DNA of 64,000 nt from Synaphobranchus kaupii (lineage: Eukaryota; Chordata; Actinopteri; Anguilliformes; Synaphobranchidae): positions 25,608,141-25,672,140 of the forward strand of contig CM056391.1 of assembly GCA_029718625.1 (NCBI GenBank), written 5' to 3'. Numbering within the stretch: position 1 is the first letter of the stretch; every line of letters begins with the position of its first letter. The position numbers and the translations under genes are program-made. The notes beneath the pieces are model-generated. The model saw only the letters and a list, made by a program, of their open reading frames with translations, searched no databases and was not told where the DNA came from. Positions 26,302 through 34,500 of this stretch are shown piece by piece.

Positions 26302-29300
26302 ACTGTGTTTGTTGTAAACACATAACCTAGACCATTGGGGAAACTGAAGGCCTTTGTACATCAAAGCCGAATAAAGAACACAAATATGCTACGCACACAA
26401 ACTGCAGTGCGTTTTTTTAAGTCATTCAGGACAACGCTCAACTGTGCTTGTTGTAAACGCATAGCCTAGACAGTTAAAAGATGGGGAAACTGAGGCATGT
26501 GACCAGTTAGGCGCCTCATATATGTGATCTATATGAAATCTGTTATTTAAGCAAACCGTTTGTCATCAGCCTTATTATGCTGACTACTGCAGAGGCACTG
26601 GACACATTTCACAGCCGTTCTACTCTTTTATGCAGGCATCTGGTACAACATTCTCAGAGGGATTAGCAAAGTGGCGGTCATCATCAATGTAAGTGGTCTT
26701 TCTCGTAGCACGCAGATGTTAATTGGACCACAATTACTAAAACCTGCTCGCTGTCATCTGAACTGTTATCTCTTACATTACAACACTTAACTTTGTATTC
26801 CCCTGGTCTTCCAAGTCGACTGATGAGATGAAGTAGACTCATAATGGCCAGGCTTAGTGTAGTTCAAACAGGGCTGTTTGGTAGATTCGGGAAGGCATTT
26901 TATAGAGGGAGGAGGCACTGCAAGGTTCTGCTGTCCCAGTCTACTCCTCTCCCTCCTTAAACCTTACTGTTACAGGCCATTAAAGCTTCCCGTTAGCTTC
27001 CGCATCCCCCACCCCCCCTCCCCGCCTTTCCCACAGCACCTTGTAAAACTCCTCAGTTCATTGTTCTGGCCAGGCTTTTCGTGGAATCCCACCAAAAGCA
27101 GACCCTCTCCAGGAGAAAAGCAAGCCTTACATGGTGAGCCAGAGAGAAGGCTTGACAGAGTAAACCCCCCCCCCCACAGTAAATGTCAAGTGTGCATCCT
27201 TACAACAGGATGACCTCCAGGACCCAAGATCCTTGTCTGTACTCTATACCATCTGACTGATACACTATCATGTGGGACAGGAGGTGTTTGTGCTCCTCCT
27301 CTCTGCCTCCAGTGATTTGGACATGCGATGGGGTTGATTTTTAGGGGTTCTGTACCAGGGGGAGGCAGGTCTGGAAGTATTCGTCACATAAGATTCCTTA
27401 CCAATGGAAGTATTACAAATGTTATGGGAAAAATAAAACAGACCTTTTTTTTCTTACCATGAAACGGTGAATCCAAATTGTCATCAAACATTGCTAGTAT
27501 TATTCTGTCCTAAATTGTGTGTGCTTGTCTGTACAGTAAAAAAAATATATATATAATTCAAGTAAGAATGGAACAACCACCACTGATAGTAATGCTCATG
27601 GATTTGCCACACTCTTTTAGCTGTTAAAAATGTGGCAGTTAGTCATTGAAATGTGAAGCACTCAGTGTAGCACTTGGTGAAGCACTCAGTGTAAAATGCT
27701 GCTGATAATTGATCTCTTGCCACCCCCAGGCATTTGTGATCGCATTCACATCAGACTTCATCCCACGCCTGGTCTACCAATATATGTACAGCCCGGACGG
27801 CTCCATGCATGGCTTTGTCAACCACACCCTGTCCTACTTCAACGTCACCCACTTCCAGGATGGCACCGAACCCCTGGAACCTCTTCACCTGGGCTACCAT
27901 GTGGAGATGTGCAGGTACCCACACACCAGAGCATCGACACCGGCTTGCTACGCTTGTTCAGATGTCGTCAGGGAGTGTATATACAGCTGGACAAGCAAGG
28001 TTTCAGAAAGCCAATTTGGGAATTTTTTAAGACATCACCCCCTACTGTTTGTTATGAGTGCCATGGGATCTTTATTGCCCACTGTAAGTCAGCACCTTGG
28101 TGTAATGTTTCATCAGAAAGACAGCACAGTGCCCCCATCACTGCACTGGCCCATTGGGGTTTGTTTGGTTCAGAGGGAAGGCTGCCCCCTACTGTCCCAC
28201 CACAACGATTTCCAGCAGCAACTTACTTAGCTGCTCTTGTCCAAAACTTGCTTAGCCTCAGGCATTTGGCAGGAGCAGGGTATTTTGTTGGTATGGCTGC
28301 CAGCAATATAAAATTCTGTGGATCACACCAAAATGTGACTGTGTTTTTCTCACTCAAGGTACAAAGACTACAGAGAGCCTCCATGGTCACCAACGCCATA
28401 TGAATTCTCCAAAGAATTCTGGGCTGTGTTGGCGGTTCGGCTGTCGTTCGTCATCATCTTCCAGGTCAGGAAAAAATGTTACTTGGCTAATTTTCTTTAT
28501 TGACATGTACTTCCTTTTGGTCAGAGTATGGACTTCCTTCATACACGATAATTCATGTAGTTCCCACTCACACAGTACTGTAGAATATTCAAGTAGCAGC
28601 TAGTGTCTTGATGTTGATGTTGTAGTTTGTATCTCGTAATCGGGCCTCTCTTCTCTTAAGACTTTGCCATAGCTTACTTACTTAGCCTTAAGTGTTACTG
28701 TGTGAACTAGAGTTGATGTTCATGGCTATGGATAGCTGCTACTTTATGATAGAACTGTACTTTATCTGACCATTTGTAGTTGTTGCAATGACTTTTGGTA
28801 TGCACTTATTGTACATTGCTTTGGATAAAAGCATCTGCCAGATGAACGTAATGTACAAACCCCAATTCCAAAAAAGTTTGGACAGTATGTAAATGCACAT
28901 AAAAGCAGAAAGCCGTGATTCGTAAATTCTCTTTTACATATATTTAATTAAAAACGGTACAAAGAAAATATATTTAATGTTTTACCTTATCAACTTCATT
29001 GATTTTTGTAAATATACGCTAATTCCATATTTAATGCCTGCAACACATTCCAAAAAAGTTGCGACAGTTCAGAAAACACCTGTTTGGAACATTCCACAGG
29101 TAAACAGGTGATGCTATCATGACTGGATATAAAAGGATATCAAAGAATCTTGATATCCTATTTTCAGGTACTCTTACAAGCGATACTATAACCTCTCTGC
29201 ATTTGAATGGATCTCTATGGGATTTTGGGGGGTGGGACTAGATTAAGTTGTAAATTACACGGGAATAGTATGGAACGCATGGGGGTCGATTTACTAAGAT

Positions 29301-30740
29301 CCCAAATAAGGGGTGTTATTTTGCAGGCGCAGCCAAATTATTTGCACGCGCTATCATTTCACACTTTGAGGGTGATCAACTAAGAGTCATTATGTAAATT
29401 ACTCCAGCCGCAAACAGCCATATTTAAATGAGTTTTGCGTGTTTGGAATGGTTATACTGTAAGAAAATGGTGAAAAGACTGGCAGAAATGGTATGCAGTA
29501 GATATGGATGGATAACTTGAAGGTTTCTTCTCCTGACTTATTTATCCATAGAGTTCAATAGGAACATTTGTCAGGAGAAACAACCCTTAAAGTGATCCAT
29601 CCACTTCCTACTGCATATCTGGCAACAGAGTGATGGTTTGAGGCTTGTTTGATACCTCAGACACTTGATGACTTACAGCCATTTTGCCAACCATCTATTA
29701 CATACTGTTCCAGTGTAATTTACAGTGAAATCTGGTCCGACCCCCCAATTCCCATAGAGATCCATTCAAATGCAGAGAAGTTATAGTATCGTAAGAGTAC
29801 CAGAAAATAAGATATCAAGAGTCTTTTGATATTGTTGGGTCACAGACATCAGGAAGTCATGGCATGCAAAGGATATGCGACCAAATATTACAAATGATAT
29901 TTTTTGAGGGGGGGGGGGGGGATCTGGGGGGGCTATGTAGAAAAGGTTCTATCATTTTTAAATGGTTCATCCGATATGGATGAAAATACACTCAAATTAA
30001 AGCTGACAGTCCTGCAATCCAACCTCATTGTCATTGTATCCTTTCAAACTCAAAGTGCTAGAGTACAGAACCAAAATAACAAAAGATATGTCACTGGCCA
30101 CTGAATTATGGTGCTCACTGCATTTACAAAAATCAATAAATTTATTTTTATATAACATTAAATATATTTTCTTTGTACCGTTTTCAGTTAAATATATTTA
30201 CAAGAGAATTTACAAATCATTGCTTTCTGCTTTCATGTGCATTTTACATACTGTCCCAACTTTTTTGGAATTGGGGTTTATAATATTCAGGCACATCAAA
30301 GTAAGTTCCATTACAGAAAATAAATGTTGCAATATATTTTGGAAAGATACATATTGTATGAACATGGATAGATATTTACTTATTTTTGAATGGGTTCTGT
30401 ATAGCCACACAGGTTTTATCCACTATTAAATTAGCCACCCAGCTTTCTCAGTGCCATGTTCACATGGGTTGAGCAGACACCATCTCTCTCCCTATCCCAG
30501 AACGTGGTGATGCTGATGAGTGACATCGTGGACTGGCTGATCCCAGACATCCCCAAGGACATCAGTCAGCAGATCCATAAGGAGAAGATCCTGATGGTGG
30601 AGCTCTTCATGAAGGAGGAACAGGGAAAGATGCACGTTCTGGACAGCATGGGCATGAGGGCTGGCAAGGACGCCTGCAACAACCACAGCCCCGTGCCTCG
30701 CCCTCGTGCTGCCCCACAGACGAACACCCATGACTGTTAG
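1213..30740 (+). CDS. ano1: Anoctamin-1 (TMEM16A) calcium-activated chloride channel, 3' part of gene, 18 exons
   Basis: Plasma-membrane ten-helix anion channel gated by cytosolic calcium; in vertebrates it drives epithelial chloride secretion and smooth-muscle/pacemaker currents. Eighteen exons with GT-AG borders join in phase to 2,040 nt (679 codons plus stop); roughly the first 300 residues lie upstream of the window. Visible landmarks: TM1 in exon 1621-1755, TM2 in 6169-6329/9348-9430, TM3-TM4 in 14479-14897, TM5 in 15024-15135, TM6 in 16535-16635. The six calcium ligands known from the family are present: N and E of QNNLFE (TM6), the two E of PEYMEM (TM7, at the 17606/23269 junction), and E and D of IIEIRLD (TM8). 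Synteny with fadd downstream supports ANO1 over its paralogue ANO2. No frameshift or stop was seen, so the gene looks functional. Introns carry two minisatellites and many transposon relics. Confidence 0.96.
1621..1755 (+). CDS. ano1: ano1 exon: TM1
   Basis: A 135-nt exon after TCTTTCAG, ending CCCAG|GTCAG. It encodes [15 protein letters not shown] followed by a strongly hydrophobic helix ending [13 protein letters not shown], which is the first transmembrane span and start of the first extracellular loop of anoctamins. Confidence 0.95.
1756..6168. other. ano1 intron with simple repeats only
   Basis: Contains the CA and poly-C tracts near 3.5-3.66 kb, a short duplication of TTTTCTATGTTGCCTTT near 2,500/2,527, and a poly-G run near 5,896. 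No gene found. Confidence 0.5.
3481..3545. repeat. (CA)n microsatellite
   Basis: Long perfect CA run followed by mixed CA-rich sequence, then a poly-C tract at about 3,629-3,658. Simple sequence in an ano1 intron. Confidence 0.95.
6169..6329 (+). CDS. ano1: ano1 exon: extracellular cysteine loop and TM2 start
   Basis: A 161-nt exon (acceptor CCCTAG, donor GGG|GTGAGC). It encodes the cysteine-rich first extracellular loop ([18 protein letters not shown], with an NIT N-glycosylation sequon) and the [22 protein letters not shown] block entering TM2. The 65-bp minisatellite begins only about 25 bp after its donor site. Confidence 0.95.
6352..7672. repeat. 65-bp minisatellite, about 20 units, in ano1 intron
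   Basis: Unit landmark CACCTGTACACCCACTAAAG recurs every 65 bp (for example 6375, 6440, 6505), with occasional single-base indels and substitutions. The array starts about 25 bp after an ano1 splice donor. Long minus-strand open frames through it are by-products of the repeat. On the minus strand most units carry CAGGTGAGTG, a perfect 5' splice-site consensus. Confidence 0.95.
7815..7990 (+). mobile_element. SINE-like element with GCTTCGGATAAAA tail (copy 1)
   Basis: Shares GATAGCTGCTAC...ATGCACTTATTGTAC and the tail CGCTTCGGATAAAACCGCCT with 28668-28855. This tail is a common 3' module of fish SINEs. An inverted tail-only piece lies near 16,655-16,700. Confidence 0.65.
9348..9430 (+). CDS. 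ano1: ano1 exon: end of TM2 and cytosolic loop
   Basis: An 83-nt exon (acceptor GTGCAG, donor GAG|GTGAGA). It encodes [20 protein letters not shown] and then LTGFEDQE, the conserved segment just before the alternatively spliced region of ANO1. Confidence 0.94.
10460..10866 (+). mobile_element. Degraded L2-like LINE, C-terminal/3' end remnant
   Basis: Broken reading frames give fragments like HITPLS...[12 protein letters not shown], resembling the C-terminal region of fish L2-like LINE proteins (HITPxLxSLHWLPV...YKAxxGxxPSY). Ends in a (GATT)n tail. Inactive. A second short tail of this kind lies near 9,580-9,622. Confidence 0.55.
10800..10866. repeat. (GATT)n microsatellite at a LINE 3' end
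   Basis: Tandem GATT units after a degraded L2-like LINE; such tetranucleotide tails are typical of the 3' ends of these elements. Confidence 0.9.
10980..11831. mobile_element. Possible DNA transposon remnant with AGGGCTGGG / CCCAGCCCT ends
   Basis: The stretch is bounded by GGGCTGGGTTATACTATATT at the left and ATCGCCCAGCCCT at the right, a terminal pair seen in common fish elements with a GGGCTGGGCGATA end. The interior is AT-rich with no coding sequence. Only the ends support the call. Confidence 0.35.
12098..12109 (+). CDS. ano1: Proposed 12-nt ano1 microexon (DTLK), equivalent of mammalian segment c (EAVK)
   Basis: GACACGCTGAAG lies between a long polypyrimidine tract ending CCTGTAG and a GTTTGG donor. 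It would encode D-T-L-K, in frame between ...GFEDQE and DHPRAEYE.... Mammalian ANO1 has a four-residue alternatively spliced microexon, EAVK, at exactly this point, known to tune calcium and voltage sensitivity. The donor is weak (position +3 is T), as is common for regulated microexons. Inference from position, length, phase and similarity; no transcript was available. Confidence 0.6.
12906..12983 (+). CDS. ano1: ano1 exon: [20 protein letters not shown] segment
   Basis: A 78-nt, 26-codon exon in phase 0 (acceptor TCTCAG, donor CAG|GTATGG). It encodes a charged cytosolic linker between TM2 and TM3 matching the [16 protein letters not shown] block of mammalian ANO1. Confidence 0.92.
13283..13360 (+). 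CDS. ano1: ano1 exon: 26-codon cassette, segment d equivalent (EEPANKW...AVAGLKL)
   Basis: A 78-nt exon between acceptor TTATTAG and donor CTG|GTACTT. It encodes [19 protein letters not shown] and ends AGLKL, matching mammalian EESTNKWKQRVKTAMAGVKL. In mammals a 26-residue segment here (segment d) is alternatively spliced. Length is a multiple of three and both borders are phase 0, so skipping would keep the frame. Confidence 0.88.
14479..14553 (+). CDS. ano1: ano1 exon: pre-TM3 and TM3 start
   Basis: A 75-nt phase-0 exon after TCTTTTAG, donor ATG|GTAAGC. It encodes [20 protein letters not shown] and the hydrophobic start of TM3. Confidence 0.93.
14696..14897 (+). CDS. ano1: ano1 exon: TM3 and TM4
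   Basis: A 202-nt exon (acceptor CTCCTCAG, donor CTTG|GTAAGA). It encodes two hydrophobic stretches ([34 protein letters not shown]) separated by an extracellular loop with a short Ser/Asn-rich part. These form TM3-TM4, which help line the ion pathway in TMEM16 channels. Confidence 0.95.
15024..15135 (+). CDS. ano1: ano1 exon: TM5
   Basis: A 112-nt exon (acceptor TCCTCAG, donor CCG|GTAGGA). It encodes [18 protein letters not shown] and the TM5 helix [17 protein letters not shown], which is strongly conserved among anoctamins. Confidence 0.95.
15238..15295 (+). CDS. ano1: ano1 exon: TM5-TM6 loop
   Basis: A 58-nt exon (acceptor CTAAAG, donor GAG|GTAATC) encoding [19 protein letters not shown], the re-entrant loop region between TM5 and TM6. 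Confidence 0.94.
15465..16323. mobile_element. MITE with GGCCCTGTTTACACCTGG terminal inverted repeats, split by a SINE
   Basis: The left end at 15,465 matches the inverted right end finishing at 16,323 over about 30 bp, with few mismatches. About 360 bp remain once the SINE is removed. No transposase is encoded, so it is non-autonomous. Confidence 0.75.
15694..16195 (+). mobile_element. 5S-rRNA-derived SINE (SINE3-like), nearly complete
   Basis: The head matches 5S rRNA internal promoter sequence (GAAGCTAAGCA, TGGTTAGTACTTGGATGGGA). The body has the shared fish-SINE segments GTGTGTGGTGAGC..TTCTGG and AAAATGGCTGCCGT. The tail is GCACTATATAAATGCAAGGC plus ATT repeats. Inserted into the MITE 15465-16323. 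Confidence 0.9.
16535..16635 (+). CDS. ano1: ano1 exon: TM6 with calcium ligands N and E
   Basis: A 101-nt exon (acceptor TCACCAG, donor CCC|GTGAGT). It encodes [20 protein letters not shown] and then [14 protein letters not shown]. The Asn and Glu of NNLFE are the TM6 calcium-coordinating residues in TMEM16A structures. Confidence 0.95.
17464..17606 (+). CDS. ano1: ano1 exon: TM6-TM7 cytosolic linker, first TM7 calcium ligands
   Basis: A 143-nt exon (acceptor TTCCACAG, donor ATGA|GTAAGT). It encodes a basic linker ([13 protein letters not shown]) and then [14 protein letters not shown]. The two Glu of PEYME are calcium ligands. Confidence 0.95.
17607..21689. other. ano1 intron, first part, mostly unrecognised
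   Basis: Apart from the CTATAG-rich MITE at 18450-18756, no coding or RNA signal was found. Several short open frames lack any family resemblance. Confidence 0.5.
18450..18756. mobile_element. AT-rich MITE built of ACTATAGT repeats
   Basis: Ends CCTAACAAAAATGAA (left) and TTCATTTTCGTTAGG (right) are inverted repeats. The interior consists of many short ACTATAG/CTATAGT words in both orientations, giving extensive self-complementarity. About 307 bp, no coding capacity. Confidence 0.7.
21690..22492 (+). mobile_element. L2-like LINE, reverse-transcriptase C-terminal fragment with 3' tail
   Basis: Encodes [12 protein letters not shown] (the reverse-transcriptase YADD catalytic motif), then an open stretch with [20 protein letters not shown] and [11 protein letters not shown], typical of fish L2-clade LINEs. 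The frame degenerates after about 22,050. The 3' end reads GCGCTATACAAATAAAATTT plus an ATTGA repeat. 5'-truncated and inactive. Confidence 0.85.
23055..23155 (-). mobile_element. 5S-SINE tail fragment
   Basis: The reverse complement reads AGGCGAGTTTCCCCCTCATC then CTTTGAG, a TATATA-containing stretch and ATT repeats, the 3' end of the same SINE family as 15694-16195. It lies about 115 bp before an ano1 acceptor. Confidence 0.8.
23269..23421 (+). CDS. ano1: ano1 exon: TM7-TM8 with calcium ligands E and D
   Basis: A 153-nt exon (acceptor CCCTACAG, donor ATTG|GTGGGT). It encodes [20 protein letters not shown] and [14 protein letters not shown], whose Glu and Asp complete the calcium site, followed by the [11 protein letters not shown] cytosolic turn. 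The preceding intron, 5.7 kb, is the longest between exons seen here. Confidence 0.96.
23985..24103 (-). mobile_element. MITE fragment with GGGGTCGATTTACTAA end
   Basis: The reverse complement begins GGGGTCGATTTACTAAAGG and shares the end, plus a GATCAACTAA box, with 29281-29465. Short non-autonomous DNA element. Confidence 0.5.
24908..26123. repeat. 53-bp minisatellite with 318-bp higher-order period, about 23 units
   Basis: Unit core CACCACGTGCAGGTGGTATT repeats every 53 bp. A variant unit (CTGCAGAATGTATTTACACC, with GTGTAGATGG) recurs at about 25,373, 25,691 and 26,009, exactly 318 bp (six units) apart, showing block duplication of hexamers. Open frames of 105 codons here reflect the six-unit period, not a protein. 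Most units contain the E-box CACGTG and all a CAGGTG-like box. Confidence 0.95.
26636..26688 (+). CDS. ano1: ano1 exon: [18 protein letters not shown]
   Basis: A 53-nt exon (acceptor TATGCAG, donor AAT|GTAAGT) encoding the conserved [10 protein letters not shown] motif leading into TM9. Confidence 0.94.
26689..27729. other. ano1 intron, nothing recognised
   Basis: C-rich and AT-rich patches only; no repeat family or exon recognised. Confidence 0.5.
27730..27914 (+). CDS. ano1: ano1 exon: TM9 and last extracellular loop
   Basis: A 185-nt exon (acceptor CCCCCAG, donor CAG|GTACCC). It encodes [20 protein letters not shown], then a loop with two N-glycosylation sequons (NHT, NVT), ending [10 protein letters not shown] longer open frame runs past the donor into a degenerate SINE and is not coding. 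Confidence 0.95.
28005..28245 (-). mobile_element. 5S-SINE body fragment
   Basis: The reverse complement contains the GACAGTAGGGGGCA, CAGTGATGGGGGCACTGTGC and AAAGATCCCATGGC segments of the SINE3-like family. It follows the ano1 exon ending at 27914 and creates a misleading long open frame there. Confidence 0.8.
28359..28464 (+). CDS. ano1: ano1 exon: YKDYREPPW and TM10
   Basis: A 106-nt exon (acceptor CTCAAG, donor CAG|GTCAGG). It encodes the hallmark YKDYREPPW motif and the helix [16 protein letters not shown]. Confidence 0.95.
28668..28855 (+). mobile_element. SINE-like element with GCTTTGGATAAAAG tail (copy 2)
   Basis: Second copy of the family at 7815-7990. Its 3' end directly abuts the TA that begins the mariner-like element at 28,856. 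Confidence 0.65.
28856..30281. mobile_element. Tc1/mariner-like non-autonomous element with long inverted repeats, holding a nested palindrome
   Basis: The ends AAACCCCAATTCCAAAAAAG (left) and its inverted copy (right) are flanked by TA dinucleotides. Near-terminal similarity extends about 200 bp on each side. The left interior includes the ACACCTGTTTGGAACATTCC stretch seen in fish elements of this kind. No transposase frame. Lies in the last ano1 intron. Confidence 0.75.
29130..29895. repeat. Palindromic foldback repeat, copy 1 (nested, interrupted by a MITE)
   Basis: The left arm (GGTACTCTTACAAGCGATAC...CTCTATGGGATTTT) is the inverse of the right arm (...TCCCATAGAGATCCATTCAA...GTAAGAGTACC). 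A GGGTCGATTTACTAA MITE (about 29281-29465) sits in the left arm. The family recurs at 39284-41215, 59982-60360 and 61505-62180. Confidence 0.85.
30501..30740 (+). CDS. ano1: ano1 last coding exon with stop
   Basis: The 3' coding exon (acceptor TATCCCAG) encodes the end of TM10 and the conserved cytosolic tail [20 protein letters not shown], then a divergent Pro/Ala/His-rich C-terminus and a TAG stop. The start is fixed by phase with the preceding exon. Confidence 0.95.
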   Translation, partial: NVVMLMSDIVDWLIPDIPKDISQQIHKEKILMVELFMKEEQGKMHVLDSMGMRAGKDACNNHSPVPRPRAAPQTNTHDC

Positions 30741-31393
30741 CCCTCCCGCCCCACCCGTCCTTCCGTCTGTCTGTCTTCTTATCCTTGTCCGGACATTCCA
30801 CAGAATGAGAGGTACTGCTGCAGAAGGAACTTCAGAATGGAGCAGGCTACTATGATAGCCCATCATGCCTTTTAGCTTTTAACTTTCTGTGATTCACTGC
30901 CAGTTAGTCAGGTCACAGGATAGTTGTGGCAAAATCCTTGCCAAAATTATGACAGCAGTTTTTGTTGCTGTTTTTCTAACATAAAAGTCCAGTCCAAGGA
31001 AGCAGAGTTTTACTCCAGTTTGTCCTGTTCTCAGGTGTGTTTGTTTAATTATTATTATTATTTTTTTTTTTTTAACAGGAAGCAGTTTACATACCCAGCT
31101 TCACAGACTATTTGTTTGTCCAATGTAGGCCATTAGAGTGGGATTTCTCATGAATAGTTCTTTCACTTCCTAATTTTTGTTAGTTGTTAAATGTTAAGTA
31201 GATATTTGCACTCACCAGAATTGCTAGAACTTGTTTATCAGGGATTTTACCTTTTTTAAGTTTTTATACAAAGATTAAAGTCGGAATTCACCTTTTTTCA
31301 ACAATATAAATGTTTTTTCTTTGCCTCTTGCCAGATGATAGAGTTGACCCTGATTTTAACCAGATGGAGTAAAATATATTTGTCTGTATGTAT

Positions 31394-31696
31394 TTAAAGG
31401 GATAGTTCACTTTCTGGAAATAATCCCTACCAAAAATAATATTAAACATAATGTTTATTATGAATAATCATATACATAACCTCTGGAGGCATAATGTCAC
31501 TGTACAAGCTGTTTTGGAGTTCCCTGAAATGTATTTTCTTGCTTTGGAGCATGAGCCATGCCGCCGACAGGACATCTGATATCAAAATCATTTAGATATC
31601 TAAATATCTTAAATATCCTTAATTACAAAAAACTGTCTGGGACCATAAAAAACATACACTAAAACTGAAATCCCAGAAAGTGAATTATCCCTTTAA
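31394..31696. mobile_element. MITE with TTAAAGGGATAGTTCACTTT inverted ends
   Basis: The left terminal stretch is matched by its inverted counterpart (AAAGTGAATTATCCCTTTAA) at the right, about 303 bp in all, no coding sequence. A diverged relative lies at about 33100-33445. Confidence 0.8.
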
Positions 31697-32087
31697 GAGG
31701 TAGTACAAGGTTTTTGTTTGCCTATCCAGTGTACTAGAAGCAATGTATTTCCCAGAAAAATTGATAAATTAAAATTAAATATCATGTAAAACCTTTTGAA
31801 AAACACTGGAATTCAAATTAAGCATTGTGTAATATGTGAAAATATAATAGACACCTCTTCAAAGAGGGTAAGGTTATGCCTCATATAAAAAGCCAAGAGA
31901 GATGGGGCACAAAGAAGCCTTTGGAATAACTGATGACTTCAAGGCCAAAATGTTTTGCATGTAAATATTGGCATGCACTGTACAAATAATTTCTGTTATT
32001 ACCGAATGACTGTTACCACCTGATTTCACACAATACCGAAGACTAGCAACATATTATCTTTTTATTTTTTATTTTATTTGTTTCTGA

Positions 32088-32383
32088 TTTTTTTCCCAAT
32101 TGAACCCCTATTCGAATTCAATTCCCTCTGTGTAGCAACCGCTAGAGAATCACCGCTAGTAGGAAGGAAGGCGCGACTCCTCGAGCTCCTGACCGTGATT
32201 CCAACTCGCCCAGGGCCGTTCTGTGCACAGCGATTCTCTCCGAGCCCCTCCCCCCACCTGGGGGCAGCCGCCAATTGCCGCTCCCACATGGCACCGGCCA
32301 TGCTCGGATCTGGTAGGACCGGGAATCGAACCCCAGATCCTCAAAATCTGCGCCTTAGCCCGCTGCACCACCGCGGCGCCCAG
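32088..32383 (-). mobile_element. tRNA-derived SINE
   Basis: On the minus strand it begins with a tRNA-like head: A box TGGTGCAGCGG and B box GGTTCGATTCC, about 45 nt apart, with CAGATTTTGAGGATCTGGGG between them (long variable arm, tRNA-Leu/Ser-like). A GC-rich body and a GGGGTTCAATTGGGAAAAAA tail follow. Lies in the probable ano1 3' UTR, antisense to the gene. Confidence 0.8.
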
Positions 32384-33099
32384 CATCATATTCTCTTGAA
32401 TATTTTTAAATGAATTTTCTTTTTCAGTCTGGTTTACAGTCGGTCTTACAAATGGCAATAACGCTTTTTTGACAATTTTAAATGAAAGTTGATCGTCTCA
32501 TTAGCTACTGCATTCCCTGAAGAGCTTTTGGCAGGGAAGGAAAGACAGGACACCAAAAACATGGTCCTTCTTAATATTTCAAAGTCTGAATGTACAAATC
32601 TCCAGTGACATTGAGGTTTACAACTGGCTCTAGTAAATCTAGAATGCTGAACCTAATGGGGAAATCAAATCAAATGTAATGAATTATTATTTTCCATCCA
32701 CAAGATATGTATGTGTAAGGAGATGGTTCACTTTTGTTTTGTTTTTCTTTTTTTAACATTGTTTCAGTGTTAGTGTATGTTTTTGAATGACCCAGACAGG
32801 TTTTTTTTTTTTTTACGATGAAGGATATTTTATATACTTAATGAAATGTCTGACAGACTGACGGCTTTACACTTGTGGGCATCAGGGCATTCAGTGGTTC
32901 ATGGTCTAAAGCGAGGTAAGTCCAAAGAAGTTTAATTGTATAGAGTTTATTCACAATTATAATCATAAAAATCAGTTTTTATATTGTGCCGGTCCTTCTT
33001 TCTTTCTCAGTTCTCCAGCAGTGCAAGCGATTCACTCATGTAATAATGTTGATATCGGAAGGACCCATGTAATAATGTTGATATCGGAAGCCACGCCAC

Positions 33100-33445
33100 A
33101 ATTTCCTGGAGTGCAAGTTGCATGGCAATTGTTCCAACCTAAAATAAGATTAAATGTAATTTTTTTGAGGAATAAATGGGTAGTACACACATGTACAACC
33201 TCTTGGGGCATAACATCGCTATACAAACTGCTTTGGACTTACTTGGTGTACTTTCTTGCTTTAGACCACAATGAACTCCTGAATGTCCTGATATCTGAAA
33301 CTGTAAAGCTGGCAGGTTGTCAGAAACTTCTGTAAGCATCTAAAGTGCACATTATTGCACCCAAAACATGTCTGGGCCAATTGAAAACATGCACTAAAAC
33401 TGGCAAAATTTCAAAAAACCTCCAGCGAGTGACCCATCTCTTTAA
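33100..33445. mobile_element. Diverged copy of the 31394 MITE family
   Basis: Shares internal blocks such as TACAACCTCTTGGGGCATAA and ATGCACTAAAACTGGCAAAA with 31394-31696 and ends ...CATCTCTTTAA. Ends are eroded. Confidence 0.6.
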
Positions 33446-34500
33446 TGTGTGATTTTGTGATTTTTTTAATGTGTGATTTTAGGTATCCAAGGTCCAGAAG
33501 GGTAGACTACTTTCTCAAATTTCTCCTCACCAAATCCTTCCAACATTCACTTGAAGGTGATCTGGCCACCTTTATTTCATTACTGTTACACCAGGTGGAT
33601 AGCTTGACTATCATCATTCCAAAATGATATTGACAGTAGTGCCTTTTTATGCCTCGCCTTAGCGAGGAACAATTAGATGTAGATTTATTTCTTTACATAC
33701 TCAACAGTTTATGCCAAAAAAAATAAAAAATGTCTTTGTTTCATTAGCGTTAAATACAAATCTCTTTCTTTAGAATGTCTGCATTAAATAACTATGGAGA
33801 ACAGACACACTATTGTAGCAGAGACAGAAATGGTTCCTATTCTTATCAACATCTGTCACTCAATCTTTAGCCACCGTGATGCATGCATTTTAACTGACAG
33901 TGCATGTAGCATCTATGTAATTATACTGGAGTGCCTGAGGTGAATTAATGCTATTTCAAACCTTCATGCACTAACACTCTGTAACACACCACTCTGTATC
34001 CTATAGATTATATGAAAAAAATAATATGGTGCAAACTGACACAACAGGGCATCCTGGGGCCACTGAAAGGGAAAGTATCCTTATTCAGGAGGGAAAAAAA
34101 TGCTTTAGAAATGCTTTCACCACAGAATGCATGAAGTAAGATGTATGACAAGATTTTACTTGGCTGAAAAGGTACTAGCAGCTCTTGCCCCCAGCTACTT
34201 TGACTATCTAGATTATTACAGCAAGTATGGAGTTATGTTACAATATCTTTGCATCTATCAGAATCATAATGTTTACATGTATTTACTGGCTAAAAAAAAA
34301 ATGTTTTCTAGAACCTTTTTCCCATGCTTGCATTGCTCCAGTTTATCAGGAACTTGGAGCTCTTTGTATGTTATCTATGGCATTCATACTTTCAGAGCAG
34401 TCTATTTTTATTGTATTGATACAAATGTTGTAACTGTATAGAAGATATACATTTTTGATGAGAAATTATTCATGAAAATAAAACTTTACATGTAAAATCT

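Larger units (their letters stand above)
30741..34500 (+). other. Probable ano1 3' untranslated region
   Basis: No coding signal follows the ano1 stop. An AATAAA polyadenylation hexamer at about 34,478 is the clearest candidate 3' end, giving a UTR near 3.7 kb, but earlier AT-rich sites are possible. The stretch contains MITEs, a tRNA-derived SINE, and a 29-bp tandem duplication near 33,037-33,094. Confidence 0.45.

Noticed and set aside
27696..28403. 235-codon plus-strand open frame
   Set aside because: It overlaps the ano1 exon 27730-27914 in another frame and continues through a degraded SINE; no domain and no splice support.
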